A stretch of DNA of 37,143 nt from Gloeocapsa sp. PCC 73106 (lineage in GTDB: Bacteria; Cyanobacteriota; Cyanobacteriia; Cyanobacteriales; Gloeocapsaceae), in NCBI RefSeq assembly GCF_000332035.1, contig NZ_ALVY01000192.1:1-37143 (forward strand), read 5' to 3'. The translations under genes and the position numbers were made by a program. This document shows, in pieces, positions 16,682-24,918 of this stretch (position 1 is its first letter; each line of letters begins with the position of its first letter). The notes under the pieces were generated by a model. The model did no database searches and was not told where the DNA came from. It was given only the letters and a program-made list of their open reading frames with translations.

Positions 16682-18463
16682 TCAACGCTTTAACCAAGCT
16701 TGACTTCTTCTTTCTATACCCTTAGTAAATAACCAGTATAGAGCCCTAACCCCTAAACTAGTAACTACTAAAAGAGTTGACATAGCTGCAGCCGCCCCTA
16801 TATCTCCAGCATCATCCATGTTAATGATGGAAATTGCCGCTATATTAGTATCGCTCGGACGCAGAAAGATAATCGCCGAAACCGTAACCATCGCGTTAAC
16901 GAAGTAATAGATACCAATACCCAAGATAGTAGGTAAACTCATCGGTAGAGTCACCCGCCAAAAGGTCTTGTAAAAGGGTACACTCATGGAAGCCGAAACC
17001 GATTCAAATTCGGGATCTAACTGTTTTAAGGCCGTGTTAGCCGTCAAAAAACATACGGTATAAAAGTGGATAATATTGCAAACTACGAGCAAGGCCATAG
17101 ATCTATTCCCAAAGGGGTTAGGAATCACCCACTGACCTCCAGTAAAGAGATTGGGAATAACCAAAAGCAAATTACCGTTATTGATCCCCCAACTGTTATC
17201 TACAACAAAAAAGAATAGATAACCTAAGCCTATGACTAAACCAGGTAAAGCTAAGGGTATGGTGGAGAGGAAATAGTTAATAAAACGTAACCAGCCTAAC
17301 CCTTTACCTTTTTCTACTAAATAAGCTCCAATAAATACGATAATGGTTCCGAAAACAGCGGTTAACAGAGACATGATGATACTGTTCATGTAAGCGCTAT
17401 AACCACCCCCGGCTACTCTACTAAAGTCAAAGTTATTCAGAGTAAACTGAAAATTGTAAAGATCTCGAGGCCAAAGTCCAATCAAAGAAGCTAGTATAAT
17501 TGTGGCAAAAACAGTTACTGCACCCAGAATAACTAAGGTACAGAACATAAACACCAAGCTATCAAGCAGTTTATTGGGCTTTGGTTCGAAAGGAACGGCT
17601 TTAGCGCTGACTGAAGATGTCTGTCTACGTTGAATGATTCTATCTACGACAAAAGCGATAATTGTAGGTATTAACAAGAAGACGCTGATCGTCGCCCCCA
17701 TGGGGAAGTTTTGTTGTCCGATTACCTGTCTGTAGATATCTGTAGCCAGAACGTTGAAATTGCCCCCTACCACTTTAGGAACGCCGAAATCGGTAAAAGC
17801 TAAGATAAAACAGACGAAAATCGCACTGATTAGACCGTATTTAACCCCTGGTAGAGTGACAGTTAAAAAAGTACGCCATTGGGGTGTTCTTAGGGCTAAA
17901 GCAGCTTCATAGAGACGAGCATCGGTTAAACTCAAAGCTGTGATGAGAATTACTAAAGCTTGGGGAAAACAGTAGAGAACCTCCCCGATAATAATACCGT
18001 TGGGACCGTAGAGATTAATATCCCAACCCGCCCGGGTAACGATTCCCTGTCTACCAAACAAGTAGATTAAAGCGATCGCATGAGCCAAGGGTGGTATATA
18101 CAAGGGTAACATACCTATCGTATTAAACACTCTTTTACCCGGCATAGCGGTTCGAGTGAGACCGTAAGCAAAAATAAAAGCGAGAAATACTGAAATTATA
18201 GTCGTAACGATCGCTATGTAAAAGCTGTTAAAAAACGAAGCAACCAGGTTGGGATTATTCAGATAATCGATAAAATTTTGTAAGCCAATCCAGTTACCCT
18301 GTCTATCTTGGAAACTTCTAGACAAGATAGCATAAAGAGGAAAAACTACCCCTAGGAGCAACCAAAGGGTACTTAATCCCAGCACAACACGCCTAATCCA
18401 GTCTTCACCGGTGGCGATAGGCTTGATAATCTCAGTAGTTTTAGTCTTAGTTGTAGTAGCCAT
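16682..18463 (-). CDS. ABC importer permease, fused double-domain (Fe(III)/2-aminoethylphosphonate type)
   Basis: The 593-residue membrane protein has about twelve membrane segments in two homologous halves, each with a BPD_transp_1-type coupling loop (EAALALRTPQWRTFLTVTLPG in the first half and EFESVSASMSVPFYKTFWRVTLP in the second). A single permease with both halves fused is usual for the Fe(III) SfuB/FbpB group and for the putative 2-aminoethylphosphonate importer family (TIGR03262-like). It starts directly after the stop codon of the ATPase gene (no spacer), so translation is probably coupled. It is the last gene of the three-gene transporter set on the minus strand. Substrate assignment rests on family likeness and the Pho-box-like repeats upstream. 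Confidence 0.85.
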   Translation of the reverse strand: MATTTKTKTTEIIKPIATGEDWIRRVVLGLSTLWLLLGVVFPLYAILSRSFQDRQGNWIGLQNFIDYLNNPNLVASFFNSFYIAIVTTIISVFLAFIFAYGLTRTAMPGKRVFNTIGMLPLYIPPLAHAIALIYLFGRQGIVTRAGWDINLYGPNGIIIGEVLYCFPQALVILITALSLTDARLYEAALALRTPQWRTFLTVTLPGVKYGLISAIFVCFILAFTDFGVPKVVGGNFNVLATDIYRQVIGQQNFPMGATISVFLLIPTIIAFVVDRIIQRRQTSSVSAKAVPFEPKPNKLLDSLVFMFCTLVILGAVTVFATIILASLIGLWPRDLYNFQFTLNNFDFSRVAGGGYSAYMNSIIMSLLTAVFGTIIVFIGAYLVEKGKGLGWLRFINYFLSTIPLALPGLVIGLGYLFFFVVDNSWGINNGNLLLVIPNLFTGGQWVIPNPFGNRSMALLVVCNIIHFYTVCFLTANTALKQLDPEFESVSASMSVPFYKTFWRVTLPMSLPTILGIGIYYFVNAMVTVSAIIFLRPSDTNIAAISIINMDDAGDIGAAAAMSTLLVVTSLGVRALYWLFTKGIERRSQAWLKR

Positions 18464-19627
18464 TTAGCTTTCAGGAAATACTTGGATATGTTCTGGGGGT
18501 AATTGAATCTGTACAGTAGATTCAGGAGTCAAATCTAAATCTCCCACCTGATGACTCGATAATTCGATTGTGAGTTTTTCTTTCGAATCTCCCTGAGGCG
18601 ATAAAGCGACGTGATAAGCAGAACCCAAAAATTCCACTGATTCAACCGTTGCTGTGATGATATTGGTTAAATTACTTTCCTCTCTCACTAACACTACGTC
18701 TTCAGGACGAATGGCGATCCGTACAGGAGTACTGGGAGTTAAACCCTGATCAGGGATTTGTAGAACAATATTGCCGCATCGCACTTGATTAGAACTAGTG
18801 GTGACTCCTTTTAAAAAATTCATCACCCCAATAAAATTAGCCACAAAGGGCGTGTTGGGACGCTTATAGATGGCGTGGGGAGAACCAACTTGAGCGATAT
18901 AGCCCTTATCCATAACCACAGCGCGATCGGCCATCGCTAGAGCTTCGGATTGATCGTGGGTTACCATAATTGTGGTTATTCCCAGAGTTCTGTGTACTTG
19001 GGTAATTTCACTGCGCAATTTGACCCTTACTTGAGCATCTAAAGCTGAAAGGGGCTCATCTAGTAGTAACAAGCCCGGTGACAAAGCCAAAGCTCTAGCT
19101 AAAGCGACTCTTTGTTGTTGTCCTCCCGACATTTGCGCCGGATATTTATCCCGAAACTCATTAAGACCTACTAGATTCAGCAATTCTTCGACTCGGTTTT
19201 TAATTTTTTGCTTATCTTCCTTGGTGTTTTGTAAGCCATAAGCGATATTTTGGGCGGCGGTTAGGTTGGGAAATAAAGCGTAAGATTGGAAGACTATCCC
19301 GAAATCTCTTTGAGACGCAGAAAGCCGTGAGACATCTTTACCTCCTTGAGTGATTCTACCCGTAGTTTGTTGTTCTAAACCAGCAATAATCCGCAGTAAT
19401 GTCGTTTTACCACAACCACTAGGACCGAGTAAACAGACGAATTCCCCAGGATAAACGTCTAGATAAATGTCTTTTAAAGCGACAAACTTACCAAAATCTT
19501 TAGTTACCCCCTCTACTTGTAAGTAGGGAGTGGTAGTCGCGCGATCTGGAGGTGTAGAGTGGCTTTGAGGAGAAACACCAGAAGTTTGAGACTTAGCAAT
19601 TTTAGTTGGATCAGAGTAGTTAGTCAT
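18464..19627 (-). CDS. ABC importer ATPase
   Basis: The 387-residue protein is the ATPase partner of the fused permease. It shows Walker A GPSGCGKT at 68-75, the Q-loop VFQSYALFP, the signature MSGGQQQR at 166-173, Walker B LLLLDE at 186-191, and MVTHDQSEA for the switch His. The C-terminal quarter is a TOBE-like regulatory domain (VRIAIRPEDVVLV). An N-terminal extension of about 34 residues, rich in Ser, Thr and Pro, precedes the domain and is unusual for the family. The gene lies between the binding-protein gene and the permease gene. Confidence 0.9.
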   Translation of the reverse strand: MTNYSDPTKIAKSQTSGVSPQSHSTPPDRATTTPYLQVEGVTKDFGKFVALKDIYLDVYPGEFVCLLGPSGCGKTTLLRIIAGLEQQTTGRITQGGKDVSRLSASQRDFGIVFQSYALFPNLTAAQNIAYGLQNTKEDKQKIKNRVEELLNLVGLNEFRDKYPAQMSGGQQQRVALARALALSPGLLLLDEPLSALDAQVRVKLRSEITQVHRTLGITTIMVTHDQSEALAMADRAVVMDKGYIAQVGSPHAIYKRPNTPFVANFIGVMNFLKGVTTSSNQVRCGNIVLQIPDQGLTPSTPVRIAIRPEDVVLVREESNLTNIITATVESVEFLGSAYHVALSPQGDSKEKLTIELSSHQVGDLDLTPESTVQIQLPPEHIQVFPES

Positions 19628-19642
19628 GATTAATTTCCTGGT

Positions 19643-20737
19643 TTAAGTTCTAGGTTCTGATTTACCATCGAAGCGTCTTGACCATTCTGCTAGAATGCGA
19701 TCGCGATTTTCTGCCGCCCATTGGAAGTCATTCTCAATTAACTGATTTAAGGGATCCTCAGGAAATCCTTGGGGTACAGGAGCGTCGGTTTTAACAGATG
19801 TGATAGCAAAGTTCTGAGCGTATTTAGCCATTACTTCGGGAGTAATTGCCCAATCTAAAAATGTTTTGGAAGCCTCTTTGATTTGGGACTTATTGATTAA
19901 CGCGTTGGCTTCGATATCCCATCCCGATCCCTCTTTCGGGAATACAGGTTCAATCGGTTCACCATCATTTTTCTGTCTTACCGCACGATACCCAAAGGAT
20001 ACACCAATCGGGAATTCTCCTGTTCCTGCAGCCCTACAGGGTCTTGAGCCAGAATGCATATACTGAGCTACATTCTGATGCAGTGCTTCTAGATATTCCC
20101 AACCTTTTTCTTCTCCTCTCATTTGTAAAATCGCCGATACAGAGAGAAAACCAGTTCCCGAAGAAGCTGGGTTGGACATAACAATTTGGTTTCTATAAAC
20201 AGGATTAATTAGATCTTCCCAAGATTGAGGTATGGGTAGATTTTTTCTAGCTGTTTCCTCGGTATTAACGCAAAACGCCGACATCCACACGTTGTTTCCT
20301 ACCCAATGGGGAGGATTGCGACTATCTCTGAATTTCTCTTCTACTTTTTCTAATCCTTGAGGAGCATAGGGGGCTAAAATCCCTTCTTTATCTGCTATTA
20401 ATAAGCTCGAAACCGCCGTCCCCCAGACTACGTCGGCTTGAGGATTGGTTTTTTCTGCTAAGAGTTTAGCTGTGACTATACCCGTTGAGTCTCGTACAAT
20501 ATTGACGTTAATGTTGGGATGAGTTTCTCTAAATAGGGGTAAATAGACAGCTATTTGATCGTCTTCTATGGCTGTGTATACTGTAATAGTTTCCTGGGTT
20601 GGTGCATTTCCAGTGGTACCAGTACCGGTGTTAGTGTTAGTGGTGAGCTGTTCTCTAGTAGTACATGAAGCTACTAAAGACACCACCAATAAAGTTGAAA
20701 GAAAGTTAACTAGAAATTTTCTTAAGATTTTCTTCAT
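19643..20737 (-). CDS. Extracytoplasmic substrate-binding lipoprotein of the ABC importer
   Basis: The chosen ATG at 20737 gives a 364-residue protein with a lipoprotein signal: positive start, hydrophobic core and lipobox VASC, with the Cys at residue 25. The frame extends to a TTG at 20773, which would place 12 polar residues in front of the signal, so I reject it. The mature part fits the type-2 periplasmic-binding fold of the Fe(III)/2-aminoethylphosphonate class: [26 protein letters not shown], and [20 protein letters not shown]. No Tyr pair typical of iron-binding FutA is obvious by eye. It is the first gene of the importer set. Confidence 0.88.
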   Translation of the reverse strand: MKKILRKFLVNFLSTLLVVSLVASCTTREQLTTNTNTGTGTTGNAPTQETITVYTAIEDDQIAVYLPLFRETHPNINVNIVRDSTGIVTAKLLAEKTNPQADVVWGTAVSSLLIADKEGILAPYAPQGLEKVEEKFRDSRNPPHWVGNNVWMSAFCVNTEETARKNLPIPQSWEDLINPVYRNQIVMSNPASSGTGFLSVSAILQMRGEEKGWEYLEALHQNVAQYMHSGSRPCRAAGTGEFPIGVSFGYRAVRQKNDGEPIEPVFPKEGSGWDIEANALINKSQIKEASKTFLDWAITPEVMAKYAQNFAITSVKTDAPVPQGFPEDPLNQLIENDFQWAAENRDRILAEWSRRFDGKSEPRT

Positions 20738-20785
20738 AATTAGAGAAATTATTGCTTTATTATCTTCCGCCAAGTTTAGCTAATT

Positions 20786-20818
20786 ATAGTTAAGAAAAAT
20801 TTAAGAAAAATTTAAAGT
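20786..20818 (-). promoter_or_regulatory. Three 11-bp direct repeats resembling a Pho box
   Basis: Read on the minus strand, three units of 11 bp follow each other: ACTTTAAATTT, TTCTTAAATTT, TTCTTAACTAT. The core CTTAA(A/C)T with a 3-bp spacer has the layout of the cyanobacterial Pho box (CTTAACCT repeated every 11 bp), but the last two core bases match poorly and the DNA is AT-rich. It lies 49-81 bp upstream of the binding-protein gene. The direct repeats end at a TATAAT on the same strand, which would be closer to the -10 than is usual. If it works, the importer would be phosphate-regulated, in line with a phosphonate substrate. Confidence 0.35.
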
Positions 20819-20950
20819 TTAGTTAATTTTGTTATATAAATGTAGTAAGTAAGTATTATATTTTTGAATATACCTAATGACAGATGACCATTTTAGTAAA
20901 ATTTGGTCCAATAACAAATATAGATGATTTTAACAACAAGGAGTCTGACA

Positions 20951-21340
20951 ATGACTAACAATAATTCAGTGGTAAAAAAAGTTTGGGATAATAGCCGTAA
21001 GTTTTTCCTAGTTTTAACTTGTGTGCTATCACTATCTTTAATCTGGCCAGGGTTAGCCAACGCAGCTCATTTAGGAAATGATGGTCTCAAAAATCAGCTC
21101 GAAGGTCGCGCACAACAAGACATTGGCAGAACTCAAAGTGCCCTTGATGACGCAGGAAATCAAGTCGAAAAAACCCTGAACAGAACTGCTAATAAAGCTG
21201 ATGCGATGGGTAAGCAAGTTCAAGGTCGCGCACAACAAGATATTGGCAGAACTCAAGATGCACTTCAAGATACTGGTAATAAAGTACAAGATGCACCAGG
21301 AAACGTGCTAGATACTGTTAAAGATTTCTTTGGACAGTAA
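20951..21340 (+). CDS. Small exported helical protein with internal repeat
   Basis: I start this 129-residue protein at the ATG at 20951 because AAGGAG (20938-20943) stands 7 bp before it; an upstream in-frame ATG at 20924 lacks a ribosome site. A signal peptide is visible, ending near ANAA-H. The mature part, about 95 residues, is polar and helical and repeats the unit GRAQQDIGRTQ(S/D)AL(D/Q)D twice; the DNA repeats almost exactly too. Similar amphipathic repeat proteins are called CsbD-like or LEA-like stress proteins, but I do not assign it firmly. It is transcribed divergently from the ABC importer and ends at a clear terminator. Confidence 0.75.
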   Translation: MTNNNSVVKKVWDNSRKFFLVLTCVLSLSLIWPGLANAAHLGNDGLKNQLEGRAQQDIGRTQSALDDAGNQVEKTLNRTANKADAMGKQVQGRAQQDIGRTQDALQDTGNKVQDAPGNVLDTVKDFFGQ

Positions 21341-21390
21341 ATTAACTTTCTACCAATTCAAAAATTAATTTTGTAGACATCTTTTTTTAG

Positions 21391-21416
21391 GGAGGATAAT
21401 TCCTCCTATTTTTTTT
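21391..21416 (+). terminator. Rho-independent terminator
   Basis: A six-base-pair stem GGAGGA/TCCTCC (21391-21396 and 21401-21406) with a TAAT loop is followed by TATTTTTTTT. It lies 50 bp after the stop of the small exported protein and is the clearest intrinsic terminator in the window. Confidence 0.85.
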
Positions 21417-21979
21417 AGTTTAAAATTGGGAATAGCGATCGCGCACAAAAATTTACTCTTGATATTCTTAGTTTTGTTGCGAGATTCAACATTTCTAGAA
21501 GTATGATAAATTAGGAGATATGTAAATATCGTTTGGCTCTTTCCCATCTGCCCAAAAAAATACTTGAACAGAGGGCAATCGCCTTTCGCAGTCAAGCCTA
21601 TTTACTGTATCGGGTGGTAGAAAATTTAGCTCCTTCATGCAGAAGCCCAGTCGCCGTATTTGACCACAAAAAAGCAATAATCCAAATCGGTGTAGGATGA
21701 ATGCCTGTCAGAGTTTAAGGAAAAGCGCGAATTCAGAATTCAGTCTATTGACACTCTTTATTTTGTTTGCTAACATTAACGACAATTGTTCTACACGCTC
21801 TCACCCAGGGGAAGGGTGTAGGGTAAAGGGGTAAGAGAATTCGGAATTCGGAATTGGGAGTTAGGGAAAGGCTTAACCTAACACCTAACACCAAGGAACC
21901 TAGAGATGGGGTTTCAATTGTCCTAAACAAACGCGAATATTGCTGTAAATGCTCCTAAATTACCAGTACCGATGCTACC
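21417..21979. other. Gene-poor spacer with short dispersed repeats
   Basis: No convincing gene is seen here. Bases 21729-21743 (GAATTCAGAATTCAG) and 21837-21858 (GAATTCGGAATTCGGAATTGGG) are EcoRI-like repeats frequent in cyanobacterial spacers. Between them lies a purine-rich GGGTGTAGGGTAAAGGGG stretch that can pair with CTACAC upstream. The repeat GGCTTAACCTAACACCT (21870-21886) is a second member of the family at 3988-4004. About 60 codons near 21510-21690 stay open on the plus strand without a start codon; I do not recognise them. The spacer ends at the truncated TnpB gene. Confidence 0.6.
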
Positions 21980-22486
21980 TTGAAACTCAAAACCGCTCAT
22001 AGTTTGGTAAGAACAAATAAACAAGTATTTTTTGTAGAAGATTTGAATCTTCAAGGTTTAACCAAACGAAATAAAGTCAAAAAAGATAGGGAGGGGAAAT
22101 ACCTAAAAAATGGGCAATCAGCTAAATCCGGATTAAATAAATCTTGGTTAGATGCAGCATTTGGAAACTTTTATGAAACACTGTCTTACATAGCCGAAAA
22201 AGCTGGAGCAGTGGTAATTAAAGTAAACCCCGCATATACATCTCAATTACTCGCCTATCGCGATGAATTTGTATTTACCGATTGTTCTATACGGGTATAT
22301 TATGATCCCAGAGAAGAAATAACTGTCGATAGAGATCTAAATTCGTCGATAAATATCAAAAGAGTCGGGCTGGAACTTTTCCCGACTATAAACCGGCGTA
22401 GTGGGAAAATTACAAAGTCTAAAACTGATAGTACCACGAAGCAAGTTCTGGGAGTCCTAAAGAGATGCCAGAAGCCTACACTGTAA
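21980..22486 (+). pseudogene. tnpB: TnpB (IS200/IS605 family) C-terminal remnant
   Basis: The 168 codons match the C-terminal part of cyanobacterial TnpB, the RNA-guided nuclease carried by IS200/IS605 elements. The RuvC-II segment FFVEDLNLQGL (Glu20 here), the helix WLDAAFGNFYETLSYIAEKAG, VNPAYTSQ, and RuvC-III VDRDLNSSINIKRVG are clear. The usual zinc-finger Cys pairs are replaced by the YRDEFVFTDCSIRVYYD form found in many cyanobacterial copies. About 200 N-terminal residues, including the RuvC-I Asp, are missing, and the first codon is an arbitrary TTG. The protein would be inactive as a nuclease. Its right-end hairpin follows at 22475. Confidence 0.85.
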
Positions 22487-22506
22487 TCGATAGATGAGAG
22501 TGTAGG
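22475..22506 (+). mobile_element. Right-end hairpin of the TnpB element (possible omegaRNA 3' end)
   Basis: CCTACACT (22475-22482) pairs perfectly with AGTGTAGG (22499-22506) around a 16-base loop and overlaps the tnpB stop. In IS200/IS605 elements, a subterminal hairpin at this place marks the right end, and the overlapping 3' transcript is the omegaRNA scaffold; the guide would be the sequence just downstream (about 22507-22530). No left end is visible. Confidence 0.5.
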
Positions 22507-22547
22507 TAGTTCACAAACAGTGCTGACAGAGCAGGAGGAATGAGGCG

Positions 22548-22724
22548 ATGACCGATGAATTGAAAGCTCAGATCAAGTATGAATCGGGTAGGGCGGCTCG
22601 ATTGAGTCGAGAGGCTATAGCTGAGTACGAGGCTAACAACAAGGCACAAGGTAAGGTGTTAATGAAAGAAGCGGTGACCGCCTCTAGGAACTGTCAGAAG
22701 CTAATCGAGCAGTTGTTTAAATAA
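22548..22724 (+). CDS. Small ORF of 58 residues, unknown
   Basis: ATG at 22548 is preceded by AGGAGG (22533-22538) at good spacing, and a 58-codon frame follows to TAA at 22722-22724. The product is charged and helical (starts MTDELKAQIKYESG, ends KLIEQLFK), with no signal peptide. I do not recognise it. It lies between the TnpB right end and the DUF2294 gene. The good ribosome site and the helical composition argue for a real small protein, but the evidence is limited to the sequence. Confidence 0.5.
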   Translation: MTDELKAQIKYESGRAARLSREAIAEYEANNKAQGKVLMKEAVTASRNCQKLIEQLFK

Positions 22725-22798
22725 GCGGAGCTTATCACCGCATTTTTTGATACAATGTCAGGATTACAAAGTTTAAATATTAAATCATTAAAAGTAAA

Positions 22799-23218
22799 AT
22801 GTCCGAAAAACTTCCAACTTGTGGGCAATTGGAGCGGGAACTATCTCAGCAGATTCAAGCATTTTATCGCGATCGCTTGGGATACAAACCATCTAAGATT
22901 ACCTGTCAATTCCTAGATCAAAAGGTCACGATTATCCTGGAAGACTCTTTAACACCCGCGGAACAACTTTTAGCAGAAGATGGACAAAAAAAACTAGCGC
23001 AGGAAGTGCGATCGTGTCTGAACGAGTTGACTAAGCCGCAAATCATTGAGTTAATTGAAACCATCTTAAAAGTAAAAGTGGATGATTTATTGAGCGATGT
23101 AACTCTAGATACCGCAAGAACGGGAATGATTGCGATACTAGCAGATAATCCTCAAGTTAGGAATCCAGCGGAAATTTCCAAGGGAAGTTCATCCAAATCA
23201 TCCGTTTCTAAATCTTAA
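22799..23218 (+). CDS. DUF2294 family protein
   Basis: The 139-residue product has the DUF2294 pattern: QIQAFYRDRLGYKPSKITCQFLDQKVTIILEDSLTPAEQLLAEDG near residues 18-62 and a helix with IETILKVKVDDLLSDVTLDTARTGMIAILADNPQ near 95-130. DUF2294 proteins are small and cytosolic and of unknown function, sometimes discussed near sodium-transport or stress genes. A Ser-rich tail (KGSSSKSSVSKS) follows the domain. The gene converges with the single-domain response regulator, overlapping by 4 bp. Confidence 0.85.
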   Translation: MSEKLPTCGQLERELSQQIQAFYRDRLGYKPSKITCQFLDQKVTIILEDSLTPAEQLLAEDGQKKLAQEVRSCLNELTKPQIIELIETILKVKVDDLLSDVTLDTARTGMIAILADNPQVRNPAEISKGSSSKSSVSKS

Positions 23219-23625
23219 AAGAGGAAACTGCGAGGAAAACAAGAGCAGTTAAGATGATGCAGAATACGTTCCTCTAATGTTTGCAACAGATAGGGTTTAG
23301 TTAAATAATCTACACAACCTGCCTCTTTAATTCGTTGTTGAGCTTCAAAAGAAATTAATCCAGTGACAGCAATGACTGGAATATCAGAGATTAGAGGATT
23401 TTGTTTGAGCTGACTCATAAAGTAAAATCCATCAAACTCAGGTAAAACAATATCTAAGATGATTAAATCTGGTAAATGCTGAGCTGCTAATGATAAAGCA
23501 GTCATGCAGTCGTGAGCTGTAAGAAATAAACCCTGGATTTTCTCAATGACGTAACTAATAACTAAAAGATTATCTTCGTCATCTTCTACAGCTAAAATGT
23601 AAGGTTTTCTGTGTATATCTTTCAT
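23215..23625 (-). CDS. Single-domain response regulator
   Basis: The 136-residue product is a lone receiver domain: acidic pair EDDED near residue 15, phosphoacceptor Asp58 in LIILDIVLPEFDG, Thr of AVTG and the KP motif (LTKPY). It has no DNA-binding output, so it probably acts by phosphotransfer or protein contact. It is the distal gene of the two-component island and lies 244 bp downstream of the last REC-kinase hybrid. Confidence 0.9.
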   Translation of the reverse strand: MKDIHRKPYILAVEDDEDNLLVISYVIEKIQGLFLTAHDCMTALSLAAQHLPDLIILDIVLPEFDGFYFMSQLKQNPLISDIPVIAVTGLISFEAQQRIKEAGCVDYLTKPYLLQTLEERILHHLNCSCFPRSFLF

Positions 23626-23731
23626 TGATCGTCCCTATCGATATTTTAAAAAAGTTAGGACGAAGCAACCTAAGTGTGGCTTGAATAGCACTCTTACAAT
23701 TGGCTCGAAATACCTGATCCAAGTTGTTCAT
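23579..23731 (-). CDS. Possible 50-residue ORF upstream of and overlapping the response regulator
   Basis: ATG at 23729-23731 has GGGAG at good spacing before it and a 50-codon frame that ends inside the response regulator in another frame. The predicted peptide begins MNNLDQVFRANCKSAIQ and then turns basic. It overlaps the regulator start by 47 bp, so it may be an upstream leader peptide that controls regulator translation, or simply chance. I see nothing that settles this. Confidence 0.25.
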   Translation of the reverse strand: MNNLDQVFRANCKSAIQATLRLLRPNFFKISIGTINERYTQKTLHFSCRR

Positions 23732-23868
23732 CTCTGCTCCCTGTTAGTAGAAGAGGAGTTGATGTCTCAAGTTGGAGCGAAAAAGAGCATATAAACAATT
23801 ATAAAAAAGTTACTGTGAGTAATTTAATAAACTTTATAGAGTATTAACCGAACCTAATACAACCAGGG

Positions 23869-24918
23869 TTACAAAGGAAAACTCACTCGAAATAGACTTC
23901 CCTGATTAAGCTTAGAAGTCACGTTAATTGTTGCTTCATGTGCTTCGATGATTTTCTGACATAAATATAATCCTAATCCCTGTCCTGAACGTTTGTGATT
24001 TCCTTGACGAAATCGTTGAAAAATTTCTAATTGCGTTTCTGGTGACATTCCGATTCCGGTATCTTGCACTTCGACAATTAATAAACGCACATAATCATCT
24101 TTGACAAAACATCGAACTATGACCTCTCCTGTGTCGGTGAACTTAATTGCGTTGCTGATTAAATTCATAAATACGCGTCGTAATTCCAATCGATCGCCCT
24201 TAATTTCTGGTAGATTCTCGCAGCAATTAAGCTCTAAATTTAACCCTTTTTCTTCAGCCAGACACAATAATTCTTGAATAATCTCTGTTAAAAGCTCCTG
24301 CAAATCAAATGCAATAAAACTCAGGTTCTTATGACCCAAATCGTAACAGTGAACATCCAGAAGATTATTGAGCATCTGTAGAAGATTCTTATTGTTATTC
24401 ATCATCGCTTTAAAAGCTTCTTTCATCTCTGGAGAAACGACACCGAATGTGCCTTGTTTCAATAGCTGTAGCATGCGATCCATTGCCACCAGAGGAGTAC
24501 GTAAATCATGGGTCAAACAAGATACAAAATTATCTCGTTGATCCATAGTTTCTTTGAGACGTAATAGAGAACGAACCCTCGCTTTCAGTTCATCAAGTTT
24601 GATAGGTTTGCGAATAAATTCATCTGCACCTAAATCAAGTCCTTCAATTAAACTGGGTTTTTCGTGAGCGGTAATTAACAAAATCGGAATATAGGGAAGA
24701 TGAGGATGTTGACGAACACGTCGCGTCACTTCATACCCATCCATTTCGGGCATCATCACATCTACTAAAATTAAATCTGGGGGATGTTGATCGATTATTT
24801 TCAGAGCTTTTTGACCACTATCAGCTAAAACCACGGAATAGCCTTCTTGTTCTAAGGCTAATTGAATTAACAAAAGGTTATCGTAAATATCATCTATAGC
24901 TAACACATAGTTATTCAT
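23869..24918 (-). CDS. REC-histidine kinase hybrid
   Basis: The 349-residue protein has an N-terminal receiver domain (phosphoacceptor Asp53, KP at 104-105) followed by a HisKA domain with LTHDLRTP (His137) and a HATPase with N-box LISNAIKF, G1 DTGIGM and G2 GQGLGLYL. It is soluble, with no membrane segments. This REC-then-kinase order is common in cyanobacteria and places the kinase under control of another phosphotransfer protein. The start of this gene overlaps the stop of the gene before it (24911-24918), so the two are translated in series. Confidence 0.92.
   Translation of the reverse strand: MNNYVLAIDDIYDNLLLIQLALEQEGYSVVLADSGQKALKIIDQHPPDLILVDVMMPEMDGYEVTRRVRQHPHLPYIPILLITAHEKPSLIEGLDLGADEFIRKPIKLDELKARVRSLLRLKETMDQRDNFVSCLTHDLRTPLVAMDRMLQLLKQGTFGVVSPEMKEAFKAMMNNNKNLLQMLNNLLDVHCYDLGHKNLSFIAFDLQELLTEIIQELLCLAEEKGLNLELNCCENLPEIKGDRLELRRVFMNLISNAIKFTDTGEVIVRCFVKDDYVRLLIVEVQDTGIGMSPETQLEIFQRFRQGNHKRSGQGLGLYLCQKIIEAHEATINVTSKLNQGSLFRVSFPL

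Noticed and set aside
20738-20773. Longer binding-protein start at TTG 20773
   Set aside because: It would put a polar stretch before the lipoprotein signal, and TTG has no ribosome site.
21510-21690. About 60-codon open stretch on the plus strand in the spacer
   Set aside because: No start codon, ribosome site or recognisable sequence.
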